Positions 47,301 through 60,600 of a stretch of 64,000 nt of DNA are shown one piece after another (the stretch's first letter is position 1; the number at the start of each line of letters is the position of its first letter). The notes below the pieces were generated by a model, which saw only the letters and a list, made by a program, of their open reading frames with translations, ran no database searches and had not been told where the DNA came from. The stretch is from Epiperipatus broadwayi (lineage: Eukaryota; Onychophora; Udeonychophora; Euonychophora; Peripatidae), in NCBI GenBank assembly GCA_028023455.1, contig JAQFVV010012395.1, positions 9,402,654-9,466,653 on the forward strand, in the 5' to 3' direction. Both the position numbers and the translations under genes were made by a program.

Positions 47301-50300
47301 ATTCAAATGTTATGCAAATTCTCTATTTTGGTTATGCTCTTATAAGTATGATAAGCCCAGCTTACAATCAGTGCTATATTTATGACTATTCAATAGTCAA
47401 AAGCATGCTAAGCATGCCATGCTATTATGATTAAATAAGGCTTTTCTCTAAATACTTTGCACTTATTTATTTTTTGAACTACATTTCCCAATAAAAAGTT
47501 TATCGAAGGTTTGGGAAATAAGTTTTTATGAGTGAGCTTTCCGAAACAAATAGTACTATCCATCACTGGTAAACTATTGTATTAATTAATAGTGCTATCT
47601 ATGTTTAATATAGTATATGGGGCTAATAAAAATTTGAGAACCATTCACTTTGAAAATCTTCACATTGTCCCATCTCTGTCGGGGATTGAACAATAAACAT
47701 TTTTCGTTAGCAAACCACTTTAGTACTGAATTAACTATTTGAAGTATATACACGTGTATTAATAGTAATGTAAGACATCAAATATAAAATATAATTTCCT
47801 CTTTTTGGATATATATAATATTATGTTTATTTAGATATCCATTGTTTAAAATGCCCAGTAATTTTGATCCAGTATCTAAACTTTCAAAATATTCCAGTCA
47901 GAATTTGCATAGATATATGTAAAAAATGTTCCTTATTTTTAAATGCAAATTCAGATTTTGTTGAAAACTTAAGCAAGGCTGGTGAGAAAGCAAGATATTT
48001 TATATTAGGATCTTATGTGTTTATACATTGTTGTGTTTATACTATAGTATGACCGAAGTAATATTCCAGGTCACTTATGAATAAAACGCAATTCTCACTT
48101 TTAGCTTACATCAAGATTGCAGTAAAATATTTTATTTTCTGTATACATAGGAAGCTTCAGTGAACTTTTTACGATGTCCTAAGAAATTCAAATATTTTGA
48201 TAGACCTCTCTAAACTGTCAGTAACCGACTAAGTTTCAAATTTGACTTACAAGAAAATCTTTAATGTCCAATAACAAAATCAGATAAATTTAGCATGGTT
48301 GAAATAAAGTCACAACATACGTTGCACAATTCCAACCCTAATCTATCGTTACTTGAACATTTTGCTATTTGTCTATTTTATTGCTATAGTTCTATTTACA
48401 CATGTATGTATGTGCATATGTGCTAGTTCTAAAAACTTATCAAAAAATATTACAAAAATGTCATGGTTGGTATATATAAACATTAAGTGCATACATATTT
48501 TTACAATAATAGATGATTTCTAAAAATAGCGAAAAGACACCAATTTCATATATAAAAATATTTAAACTTTAAAAATAATTATTTTAAAAAATGCTATCAG
48601 GAAATATAAAATAATATAGACAAATTGTTTCCTTTACAAAAGAAATGGATGAACTATTTAAGAAAATAATTACAATTTGTAATCACAGTTTTAAAATAGT
48701 TAGTTGAGCTTTTAAAAAGTTCAACAATAGAACACGTTATATATAGACATTATAATTCATAATGTATTGAGGATATTCAGATCATAACCCGTCTCTTCTA
48801 ATTTGCACTTAATTTCTTTAATCTTTAAATGATTTCATAAGTTTGATAAATAAATAATGGCAAATAATTCTGTTACAAAGTTATTTATTCCGCACTAGAC
48901 TACAGTTAAACTTTCATTGACGAATTTACATTGAATTAATACACACATCATTATTGTCAATTATTTAATGAACGCTATAAGTATCATATCAGTCTATGTT
49001 CTTTACTAATTTATATAATTCGCTCAACTTAAAATCATCTAACAACTTTATTTCTTCCATCTTTTCATTTCATCTTTTTTTTTCGTTTTTTAAATACATC
49101 TTTCATAAATTTTCTTTTAAATAAAAAAAAAGTATTTTTTAATAAATATCTTTTTATATCAATATTTTTTATATTATACTCTTTTTCATTTATCTTCCAA
49201 ACTTATCTCTAAAAGCTCCAGTTTTCTTTCTTTTTTTAATTAATCAGATCTCACACAAGAAAAAATTTATTTTATAAAGGATCAATTTGGATTTGAGGTT
49301 CATAAGATGTTTAAGTAGAGAGCAATCATCTAAATGTCACAAGTTAAGAGGCAAATTTGCAACTGAGTCCCATAAGAGCCTCTCATTCTTAAAACTAACA
49401 TTAGCACTACTAACAAGTATATAAATAATATAGAACAATTGAAATTCAGATTATATATGTCAATTATATATATAAATTCAAAAAGATTTAGTAGACAGTG
49501 TAAGAATTTTTTATATTACAAAAACTACTTTAGCTTCTGCATTTCTTTACACTTCTAAAATGTTCAATAATCTATCAATCTATTTGCATGGCTTATCTAA
49601 CTACACAACTTCAATCATACATTATCCAAAACATGTAAGCAAACAAACAAAAAATAACTATTAAAATCACAAATTTTATGATATTAAAACAGCCATTTTT
49701 TCCTTCCTGGAGTACTTATACATGATCCTGTTTAAAAAAAATTAAAATTTGTAAATAAATTTTACAATATATCAATAGTCATTTTTTCATCTTGGAAAAC
49801 TATACATGATATTTATTAATAAAATGACTTCAGTTTATGTTGAAAGCACATGAATTTTATTCTTTCTCATTATCCTTTTCAAATTTGATGTGCCACATTT
49901 TGCATAATAAATTTTCTGAATGTATTACTAAAAGCTTTACAAAATTTTAGACTATACTAAAAGTTGAGACTGACTTAAAAATATAAAATGATTAGAAAAA
50001 TTCTAATTTCTTAATAACAAAACCACTATTATATTTCTAAAAGAAAAAAAAGTTATTTGAAAAAAAGAACATCACTGAGAGAATATTTAACTTAATAATT
50101 TTCTGATTCATTTATGCTTGTTTACTTCCAAAAAAGCATAGTAGTTGGGCTGCTTTACATTACTGTGTTAATATTACTGTTATATTAGCATAAAGTTGTT
50201 TTTAAAACTCATTTCTGTGGGATTACTTTTATTGATCCTTTAATTTAAACCAGAATCTGAATAGGTCAGTATGTTATGGACAATAAACTTAGATCTAAAG

Positions 50301-50616
50301 CCTTCCTCTATTGTTTTTGACATAAAAAAATATTACCCAGAAGGTATTTAGTTATTTCCAATGTAATTTCATGCAAAGTTTTTGGAATAAAAAAAAATGT
50401 GTATTTTTGCTTGTTTATAAAATATTTTTGATTATTTTTCTATACTAAACTGATTGGTTATTATTTAAAACAAAATTATCTTTTATTTTTAGAAATAGAA
50501 ATTAATAAACTTGATCTATAATATAAAAATAGAAAATCGCAGCATCATTATCTGTCAGAATTGTCATGGTGTTAAAATCTTTTTAAATATTGTAATTATT
50601 ATAAAACAAATGTTAG
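47301..50616. other. Non-coding AT-rich stretch
   Basis: No gene, SINE or inverted repeat recognised over this 3.3-kb interval. Short open frames are low-complexity. Confidence 0.45.
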
Positions 50617-50724
50617 ATTTTTTTTTAAGTGTCATAGCATCGGCTGGGATGTGAACCCACAACCTGGGCAACTGCCTGCAAGTGCAGGGCAATCTCGCTT
50701 ATCTCTCAACCACCAATGCAAGAC
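50617..50724 (-). repeat. tRNA-derived SINE A, copy 5
   Basis: Minus orientation. The head GTCTTGCATTGGTGGTTGAG and the B-box-like GGGTTCACATCCC are kept, and the 3' end GATGCTATGACACTTAAAA matches the subfamily of copies 1 and 2. A clean target-site duplication is not readable in the T-rich flank. Confidence 0.8.
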
Positions 50725-51480
50725 TTACAAAACATTTTTTTAAAAAAATTAAAAAATAATAATATATTTATTTTTTGAAAGAGTGTTTATATCAATTTAA
50801 TTGATGGTATTTATAGTACATTGTTCTTATTTACAAATCAGTTTTTAAATATTTAAAAAGGTCAAATGTGGTTTTTTTATAATTATTATTCATTTATAAA
50901 ATCAAAAAAAATTAAAAAAAAATTAATCTACTGAGTTTCAGTATAAAATAAAGATTTTATACTGTAGGAAAGATTAAGCATTTTCAAAACCTTTCACTAG
51001 GTGGAACAAAAGCAAATTACAAATTTTATAAGGATTAATAGCAATGGAAACCAGTCATTTCACTATTTGCTTTATTTTAAAAATAAAAAAGTAGCAGTTG
51101 TTTTTTTTCTTATTCTTCTTGCTTCAGTGAATGAATGAATGAACACACTCAGTAAAATATATGTAAATGCCCCCCCCACAATTTATTATCAATAACTATG
51201 TTATTATTTCTTTTTAAAATTTTATTTATCCTATAATTTTGATTTATATATGCACAATATTCATATAAAAAGAGACTATATATATATAGTTGTGTTGAAA
51301 AGTACTGTACATTTGTAGTTCAATAAACAATAGGTATTCTAATCTAATCAATGTTTATCAACAAAACATAAGCTATTATATGCTCTACATATTTGTAAGG
51401 GATCTTGAAACAAAGTATAGCCTAGTTCACAGCTCCACTGTCTTCTTTCCCTCTATAAAAATAATTCTGGAAATTTTAAC
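50725..51480. other. Non-coding AT-rich stretch
   Basis: Contains an (ATGA)n-like tract near 51126-51142 and a C run near 51171. No gene. Confidence 0.4.
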
Positions 51481-51597
51481 TACACCCGGGTCTCATTTTA
51501 AGCTATTTATTTAATGTGATTTTGAAGTTATGCGATTCATGATTCTTCTAAATATCTTTGTATGTGGTTTTCTTTTATGCAATAAAAATTATTACAT

Positions 51598-51700
51598 CAG
51601 AAGTCGAGCTCCGATAATTCGCTATTACTTTAAATATTATAAATTTTGCACACTCACGTCATATTTAAAGTAATAGCGCATTATCGGAGTTCGACTTCCA
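51598..51700. repeat. Nested hairpin, ~41-bp arms
   Basis: Left arm 51598-51638 and right arm 51661-51700 are near-perfect complements (AGCTCCGATAATTCGCTATT against AATAGCGCATTATCGGAGTT). The spacer is about 22 bases. Confidence 0.8.
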
Positions 51701-51815
51701 TCTAATAATTTCAATATTTTCAGTGCTTTATAATAGTACTGTAATAGATTTTATATAATAAAAAAGGTCATAATTCACTTAAAATCAGAATTTCCCCATT
51801 TTATATACACACATT

Positions 51816-52114
51816 AAATTTACAAGACTATAATGTAAATCTGTTCAAATGTTATAGATGAAAAATACTATGTTTGTTGTTGTTTTTGTATTTTAAATCA
51901 CATTCTATTTTTGCTTTTTATAAAAAGAGTATGTAATTAATTAATCATTTAGTGTCTGCAAGTAATAAATTTTACAAGACTATAATGTAAATCTGTTCAA
52001 ACGTTATAGATGAAAAATACTATTTTTGTTGTTGTTTTTGTATTTTAAATCACGTTCAATTTTTGCTTTTTATAAAATGAGTACGTAATCAATTAATCAT
52101 TTAGTGTCTGCAAG
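51816..52114. repeat. Tandem duplication, 152-bp unit, two copies
   Basis: TACAAGACTATAATGTAAAT begins at 51821 and again at 51973. The copies stay alignable to ATTTAGTGTCTGCAAG with about ten differences. Confidence 0.9.
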
Positions 52115-52134
52115 TTTGTTTTTAAAAGATGAGT

Positions 52135-52334
52135 AACAGTGGTGGGTACAATTAAGTTTGACAATTAAAATCTGATTTTTAATTGTAATTAACAATTTAA
52201 AAATTATGTAATGAGGTGATGTGAAACGATGAAATTTGATTTTTAAACAGAATTGAAAATTAAAAAATTAAATTCAAAAATAAGAATTTAATTTTTAATT
52301 GTTAGTTTTAATTAAATTTTGCCCAACAGTGGTG
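52135..52334. mobile_element. Possible MITE with 10-bp flanking repeats
   Basis: AACAGTGGTG occurs at 52135-52144 and 52325-52334, bracketing a 180-bp AT-rich segment. Its ends, GGTACAATTAAG and (reverse) GGGCAAAATTTAA, are weakly inverted. The interior has many self-complementary AATTTTTAATTG motifs. A hAT-like 8-bp duplication (CAGTGGTG) is possible. Confidence 0.4.
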
Positions 52335-52953
52335 AGTTGGTGTCTTTTTATTATTGTAAGTCTAAGTTCTTATTTTTATTTTAAACTTTTAGTTTACTCT
52401 AATGGAGAGAAAAAACACCAAGAAAATGAATTTCTTTGGAAACAAAAATTTCAATTTTAGATCACTTAGTGAAATGGGAAGGATCAACAGTGATTGGAAA
52501 ACATTTTAGTTGTATTTCCTCTTGACTTCATTTAAGGAGAAGCTACAGAACATCACATCACATCATGACAAATCTGATGTCTCAAATAGCGATACTAATT
52601 AAAATACCATACATGTATGTAAAAAATGTAAATTACACATAAAAATATATTGTTTTGAATAAAATTAAATACTGTAGTTAATAAAAAAAAAAGTAAAAAA
52701 AAAGTTTATCTTGTATCAATTTTTTTCAAATTTGAAATTTTTTATTAGTCATATTTTATTTTATTTTATTTTATTTTTTTATGCGAATTTTAAAGTAATT
52801 TTACGTTGTTGCTTTGCTTTTATGCGATTTTTGGAAAATTACAGTATGTATTCCCCATTTTTCAAGGTAAGTTAAGTCAATTTTTGTGCGATTTCTTTTG
52901 TGCATGTTTTCTGAGGAACCTATCTACCGCATAAAACGAAACCCAGGTGTATG

Positions 52954-55900
52954 TTCTTTACAGCTATAAAATGTCATTGTATTATATTATTTTTTTTATT
53001 TGTACAAATATCTAATAATCTTATTGTCATATTTACCTGTATATATACATATTTATGTCTTTCTTTCATTTGTAAATTATAAACATATATATATATATAA
53101 TACAAATATATATTAAAATATATGTATTATATTTATTTATGTAACTCATTTATATATAGAGAGAATTTTATGAACTATATCAGAAGTCACCATAGTGGTC
53201 TTCAAAAAAATCTGGACATTCTTTTGCATTTTTTATATTTTATTAATAATAAAACAAAAATAATATTCTAAAAAATTCTTATAATCTGAATGATAATTTT
53301 CATTTTTATATTGTTCTAAATTCTTAAAATGTACTAGAGAGGGAGAAACAACATATTTGTGCAAAAAGACAATTGTATCTGTCACAGCAATTAAAACTCA
53401 ATACTGGTCCTGGCTTGAAATAAATATAGTTCTCTGTCTTGCAGTAACCTCATTGGAGCCAAAAATCCATAAACTTATTTTAAACGAGTAGAAAAAAATG
53501 TCATACTAAAAATATATAATACTTAAATAAGATTCGATTATTTTGTAATAATTCAACTAACTTTAATAATTTTGTTACAATTAAATAACCTTTAAAGATT
53601 TTGTTATGATTTTAAATGAGTACAGTATTTATAATTTTGTGATATTACATAGATACATTTCATATTAATAAAATGAAAGTTTTCTGATCATCATTATTTC
53701 ACAAATGTATTAATATTTTTTAAAAAAATCATATTAGTGGTGCATGGGATTTTAAATTATAAATTCAGTGGTCCATGAGGTCCAATAGACTGGCAACTAT
53801 TGAATTGCATAATGGTGCCTTTTAACAAAGGTGCTTAGCACCAAAATGCATTAGCAATTAATGTTTTGAATATTTTCTTTAAATATAATGCATTTATTAG
53901 TATGATTTTAATGCAATGTTTAAATGTAATTACTAAGCCATAAGTGCCAATAGCTAATTGGTGATCATACATAAATCACTGAATAACCAAAACTTAAATA
54001 AACTAATTGAATACTAGCAATCTATTATCATGGCAACCACAATAAATAACAAATGAATACAGTCACATGCTTTTCTCATTTTTAAGATCTAGACTAGGGT
54101 AATAAATGGAATGCTTTTTTTCTGTATTGAAAATGCCTTCACATTGGCTTGCTGATACTCTATTGATTTGTTTTAATCTTCGACTATTGTAATATTCTTT
54201 ATAATGACATAAATATAAAAATAAGTTTATTGCCTGTTTGTGCAAATAAATAAAAAATAGTCTAATACAATTGTACATTACAAATCTAAAGAAGACGATT
54301 AGGCAATTAAAATTCTCAGAAAAATATTAATAAAAAGCATCGTTGAAAGTGGACCCGTATATGTAATTTATTATTGCATTTTCATTTTAAATTTTTACAT
54401 CTTTCTAATCTTATTTTTCAAAAAAAAACTTTATATAATAAATCAAAGATAAACAATTACAAACTAATGTTATTTTTGATCATATAATTAAACTTTAAAC
54501 AGGCATTCGAATAAAAACTTATATATAATTAAAAAAGTAAATTAATTCATACATAAAAAGTTACTCTGACATATTAGTAAATAATGAATGCATCTAAGCA
54601 TTTCAACCAAGGCTTAGTCAACTAACTAGAAACATCATTTATATTAATTGCCTAATTCTTATACTCCTATAATAACTTAGATTTTCAAGTTCAAGGCACA
54701 ACATAATACAGTTTAAAAATAGCCTTTGCTGCTTTTAGAGATATTGATACTGTTACATTTTTGGTACCGATATAGTTGAGCATATTACAGTTGATTTTCA
54801 TTTTAGTTTCTTCTTTTACCTACAGCATGCAGCTATTGAACTCAGACTGGGATAAGCCATGATAAAATGAATATTTTGGGAAATAATTGGATTCTCATAA
54901 AAGGATATCATATTAAAGTATAAATTATAGATATTTTTGGCAAATATTTTTATTAATTGTGAATTACATATTTCTTTTTTTAATTCTCTTATTTGGCCTT
55001 CAAATTTTTCTATTTGTATTTAAAAATGGACATGTAAATAAGGTCAACTGTAAATGTTGTGTTTTATCAAAAATATTAGTAAAGGGTTGAATCCACTGTA
55101 AATGACCTTTTTTTCATCAAAGAAAATGTTTTACTTAATCACTAGCATAGTACAATAAAACAATGAAATGGGCTAGTAACTGAAAATTTAAAAAAAAAGG
55201 ATAAAATGAAAAATTATCAGCTACACCCTGAAAAAAAATTATAAAAAGATTCCAATATATACTGTTTAACTGCCAGATAGCATATGTGATTCAGATAACA
55301 CTGTAATAGTTCAGGAAAATGGCGGTCATCTTCTTCTGAATTTGACCGCAAGTCATGTACGCCTGAATATATATTTCATTCACTGGATTGAAAGAATGCT
55401 TTTGATAATTACTGATGCTTTATCTAATGACTTGTTACAGAAAGTAGTTCATTTATCAATGGCATACTAAATGTTCAATAAACAAAATATTTCATTATTC
55501 CACAAATACAAACACATATTTATTTTGAGATTATTATGTAAAATTAAAGAAAAAAAAACTATTTCATGTTATAGGAAAAATGTTTTATTTTCCAATGATG
55601 AACTATGCTTAATACCTATTCAACTTTTGCAAATTATTTATATTATTAGATTACTTTATAAAAAAATATTAAGAAAATACTACTATTTTATTTAAATACA
55701 AATAAATGTGAAATTATACTACCATGTTCCACTCTTGATGTATTTATTTTTAGATTACTTTATATAAAAATCTAGATTCCATTATTTATATATTTAAATA
55801 TACTATAATGTCAAACATGTGCTGAATCTTCAATTTATTGATTAGTTATCCCAGTATGACTTCTATAGCTACATGCAGTATTTAAAAATAGAAATATCAG

Positions 55901-56929
55901 CACTTACATCTTTAATTTCAGATCATGAAAGCATGTGGTGAAATGAAACATTTTGGAGTTTTATGAAATATCCAGTGCAGATAAAAAAGCAAATTCCAGA
56001 ATATGGATCACCATCTTAGATGTCAGCATAATTTTTTTATTTTTTAAAAACCTTGGAAACATATCCAATAATTTCACAATTTTTCTTCTTACCAATGAAT
56101 TAAGGAAATTCAATTATCAAATCATAACCATCAACTCAAACTTTATTAACAATAAATTCCAGTATATAATTAAGACATCATTACATAACTTTTTTTTTTT
56201 GCTCTGTTCTTAGTATAATTATATTTTTTTAGACATAAGATTCTGAATGATCTTTATATAGATAACTTTACAACAGATATCAGTTTATTGGTGTGGAAAT
56301 ATTAAAATTAATTATTTTAGTCATTAAGTTTCCATAACCAAGAAACAGTTCAAATTCAATTCTGATATCCAAGTTTATTATCACTTGGAAAATAGTCTGT
56401 TTTCAGGAATAAGTCATTTATGTTAAAAATTATAGATCACTTTTAAAGTAAATTTGGTCTAGTGACCAAATCAAAAAATGTTTATCTTTGGTATAATTAA
56501 GCATCTGGTTATACAGTTATGCATTATAATATTCAATGATACGATTGGTTCATATTCAACAAATTTTGGAATTATATTTTTTTTCTTTATATAAATTATT
56601 TTGCATTTCTCCCATATTAAAGATAAATTTACATATGGTATAAATCTCACTTATTGTTCCCAGTATCTTCATATTTTGGTTTTCCAATCTTGGTATTAAA
56701 TTTAGATTTATTCACATAGTTATCTATTAAATCCACAATTTTTTCTTAAAACTAATTTCCTTTTATTATCATAACCTTTTCTTCTCTCTTGCATCTACCT
56801 CTAAGATATAATATTAAGTGATGAATACACTTATTGTGTTGTTACAAACCAAAAAATTTGTAGAATCTTAAAATGGTTTATTATTGAAAATTAAACATTA
56901 GTGGGTAGAAATAATTCCTACTTTCTCCT
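52954..56929. other. Non-coding AT-rich stretch
   Basis: No gene supported. A (TA)-rich block lies near 53080-53160. Near 55318-55335 the sequence AAAATGGCGGTCATC contains a YY1-like core in an otherwise unremarkable region. The open frames at 54063-54278, 55471-55695 and 55953-56213 are low-complexity with no motif. Confidence 0.4.
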
Positions 56930-57480
56930 GAATTTTAGCTTTAATTTTCCTTATAGTATTACTTATATTAATTTTTAAAGTAATGATTTTTTCAGCCAAG
57001 ATTTTTACATTCTTCCAATAGCTTTCCTTCAAAATTCATCAACTTCTGCAACTATTTGTTTTATAATAGATACACTTTATAATCAACTTTAGGTTTAGTC
57101 CCTAATATCAACATTTAGGACTCTTCAAAAGTATTGCTACCATGTTTAGATTCATTTAACTTTTAATTTAACTTTTCCCTATTTGCCATTTTATTTTCTC
57201 TAGTCCTTTGAAATATTTTTTCTAGGCATCTCATTTTCTTCTTTTTTTATTATTTTGATATTACTCATTATTTCATTGATATTTTCCACTATGGATTTCA
57301 ATATTACTTGATTATCTGCTTTCATCATTTATTCTAATTTCTTATCACTAGCTTCTTTCATTTTTAAAATATTATTTGTCTTCTTTACCTCATTGTCTTT
57401 TCTCTTTCATTTCCTTCATCATTTTCTCTAATATGGTAAACTGTTCACATTTTTTTATTTGACTTAAGGCACTTTTAATT
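56930..57480 (-). pseudogene. Possible coiled-coil ORF remnant
   Basis: On the minus strand, lysine/glutamate-rich sequence with heptad-like spacing (KKTNNILKMKEASDKKLE, then VENINEIMSNIKIIKKEEN) is broken by several stops. The composition resembles the coiled-coil ORFs at 34111-34839 and 9145-8918, but no direct alignment is convincing. AT-rich chance coding bias is the main alternative. Confidence 0.25.
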
Positions 57481-57694
57481 TTATTCAATTTATACTACTC
57501 ATATGTAATTGGCACTAGCTCTAAGACAGTTTAATTGTTTTCTCTATCTATAAGCTTTTATTGATAAATTTTATATTAAACAGGTAATATTTAATTAGAA
57601 TATAATAAATTTTATTTCTTTTGATAATTTTTGTATAGAAATGAAAATAAATTCTAAAAAAAATCCCATTTGATTTGTGCAAATATTGAAAAAA

Positions 57695-60600
57695 AATGGT
57701 GCTTTTCTCACCTACTGGATGAGCCACCAGGTGAAGCTGCAGAACCACCAAAAAGCCTGTAAGTGATAAATTTCAAAAAACAAAAATTGCTCAAAATCGC
57801 TGAAATTGAAAATTAGAACCCCTCCCGGCATGAAAACAAAAATGGCTAAAATCGCTGAAATTGAAATTTAAAACAAAAATGTCTCAAAATAGCTGAAATT
57901 GATATTTGGGAAACCCCCCCCCCCCCACAAAAACAAAAATGTCTCAAAATCGCTGAAATTGAAATAATAAAAGCCTAAGAAATTGAACAAAAATATACTA
58001 AATATCAAGCAGTAATACAGTACATTTGAAAAAAAATTCAACGATGGGCAGTGTAATAATTCACATTAAATGTAGATAACAAGCTCATAGCAATTTAAAA
58101 AATTATGGTAATTATAAATAATAAACTTAATAACAGACTAATACATATTAAGTAATCAATATTCATATTAACCTATAATTACTACAGCCTTCGCTCTGAA
58201 TTTTATTACAGAATATAATCAATAGCATCATTAGAGTTTAAATTCAGTTATTAAGTTACTCTATTACATCGCACATATATAAAACCAACAAAATAGAAAT
58301 AAAATAATTAGAATAGAAAATAGAATTTCAAAATAATTAAATTACTACAGCCTTCGCTCTGAATTTTATTACAGAATATATTTTTGGTACTACTTCTACT
58401 ATAAAGAAATTGCCAGAACTCAGGTCATGTGACAGATTGATGTTTTAAAATCAACAAGTGTATTTTTTTAGAAAGTGAAAGTATTTTCTTAAAAAAGGGA
58501 AAATAATACATTTTCTCATTTAAATTAAAAATCAATAATATTAACTAATTAAAAATCCTCCTTTTCAAAAACTTTATTTTCTTATATATTAATCCATTAA
58601 GCTTACTGGGTGTTTTTAGGAGGGGCTTCCTCCGTTATTACTTTTTATTTGGCTTTGGAATGAAAGGAAGTAAAACAAAAACATTATTCTTATACACCTG
58701 GGTCTCATTTTATGTGGTAGATAGGTTCCTCAGAAAACATACACAAAAGAAATCACACAAAAATAGACTTAACTTACCTTGAAAAATGGGGATAGGGGGT
58801 TGTAATTTTCAGAAATCGCATAAAAGCAAAGCAAGAAGGAAAAATTACTTTAAAATTTGCATTAAAAAAATAATGAAATAAAGTATGACTAATAAAAAAT
58901 TTCAAATATTTGAAAAAAAATAATACAAGACAAACTTTTTTACTTTTTTTATTAACTACAGTATTTAATTTTACATTTTTTCATACATATTTTAATCATT
59001 AGCGGTTGTTTGGCTATTTGACAACATGCGTTCGTTTGTGAAATGTTAAGAAATCGGATTCATCGTGTGACATACAACTAGTGCCACTTTCAGTCTTGAG
59101 CTATGTTCATGGTTTTTTGTTTCTATATTAAAAAAATTAGATTATAATCCAAACAAAATGATTATAGATTATCATTAGAAAGATTATTTTCATTTTATAA
59201 AATCAATAAAATATTAGTTATTATTTATTTTAAAAATCTAAAAAATTGTTTATTTCTGTTACAATTAACAAAATACATTTTAAGTTTAAAATTTTTGCCT
59301 TTTTATTGCGATATTTTTATATGTAAATATAAATCTATTATTATTATTTACTCATTAGTATAAGTAGGTTATTTACATAGAAGCTAAGATAGCTTCAGGC
59401 CATATTCATGTTAGCTGCTAATATAACGTTATATTTTTGGGGAAAAAAAGTATTTCAAGTCAAAATAAGTTATTAATAATTTAAATTTCTTGATTTAGTG
59501 AAATATGAAAGATATTAAGAAGAAACACGAATCGCATAACTTCAAAATCGCATTAAAATAATCCGCATAAAATGAGACCCAGGTATATTTAGTTTGTGCT
59601 TTAATGAAATCAAAACATAACCCTAAGATGTAATACTTTTTATTTATTGTTTGAAATGTGGCATTTCAAAAAGTTTGAATAAAAACTGCTATACACATTC
59701 CACTCCATAAGTTTTAAAGTTTATACACACAACAAATAAGAATTAAAACAAAACAATTGATAAACAGATATTTAATCAAAAATTGACATGCAAACAAATG
59801 AAGGCAAAACATTAGTGATTTCTTTAGGTTATGTGTTTATTTCGATAGTTTAACTTGAATTTGTAAAAACATTCTTTGTTTCACCTTGACTTGCGGTGAA
59901 ACTTTTTTATATAATAATTTGTAGGCTGTTTTTTTTTTTTTTTATTTAATATTGATTACAAATAAACACATAACCTAAAGAAATCACTAGTGTTTTGCCT
60001 TCATTTGTTTGTGTGTCAATTTTTGATTAAATATCTGTTTATCAGTTGTTTTGTTTTAATTCTTATTTGTTGTGTGTATAAACTTTAAAACTTATGGAAC
60101 ATAATGTGTACAGCAGTTTTTATTCAAACTTTTTGAAGTGCCGCATTTCAAACAATAAATAAAAAGTATTACATCTTAGGGTTATGTTTTGTCTTCATTA
60201 AAGCACAAACTAAATATAAGAATAATGTTTTTGTTTTACTTCCTCCCCAAAAACCCCCCCCAAAAACCCCCAATATATATAAGAAAAAAGTTTTGAAAGG
60301 GGGAGGTTTTTTTAGTTAATATTATTGATTTATAATTTAAATGAATGTATTATTTTCCTTTTTTAAAAAAAATACTTTCACTTTCTGAAAAAAATACACT
60401 TGTTGATTTTAAAACATCAATCTGTCACAGGACCCGAGTTCTGGCAATTTCTTTATAGTAGAAGTAGTACCAAAAATATATTCTGTAATAAAATTCAGAG
60501 GGAAGGCTGTAGTAATTTAATTATTTTGAAATTCTATTTTCTATTCTAATTATTTTATTTATATTTTGTTGATTTTATATATGTATGATGTAATAGAGTA

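Larger units (their letters stand above)
51483..52949 (-). mobile_element. TA-flanked inverted-repeat element, copy 1 (with nested insertions)
   Basis: The left end is CACCCGGGTCTCATTTTA, and the right end reads on the minus strand CACCTGGGTTTCGTTTTATG. Both ends are flanked by TA (51481-51482 and 52950-52951), the target of Tc1/mariner-type transposons. On the minus strand the first ~200 bases match 58695-58900, including GTAGATAGGTTCCTCAGAAA and ACTTAACTTACCTTGAAAAA. No transposase frame. The copy is enlarged by a nested hairpin (51598-51700), a 152-bp tandem duplication (51816-52114) and a possible MITE (52135-52334). Confidence 0.75.

Noticed and set aside
55311-55380. YY1-like ATGGCGG motif as a promoter
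   Set aside because: A single short motif in AT-rich DNA without any nearby exon-like sequence.
55471-56213. Short plus-strand frames
   Set aside because: Low-complexity Ile/Phe/Lys/Asn composition typical of AT-rich non-coding DNA, with no motif or repeat evidence.
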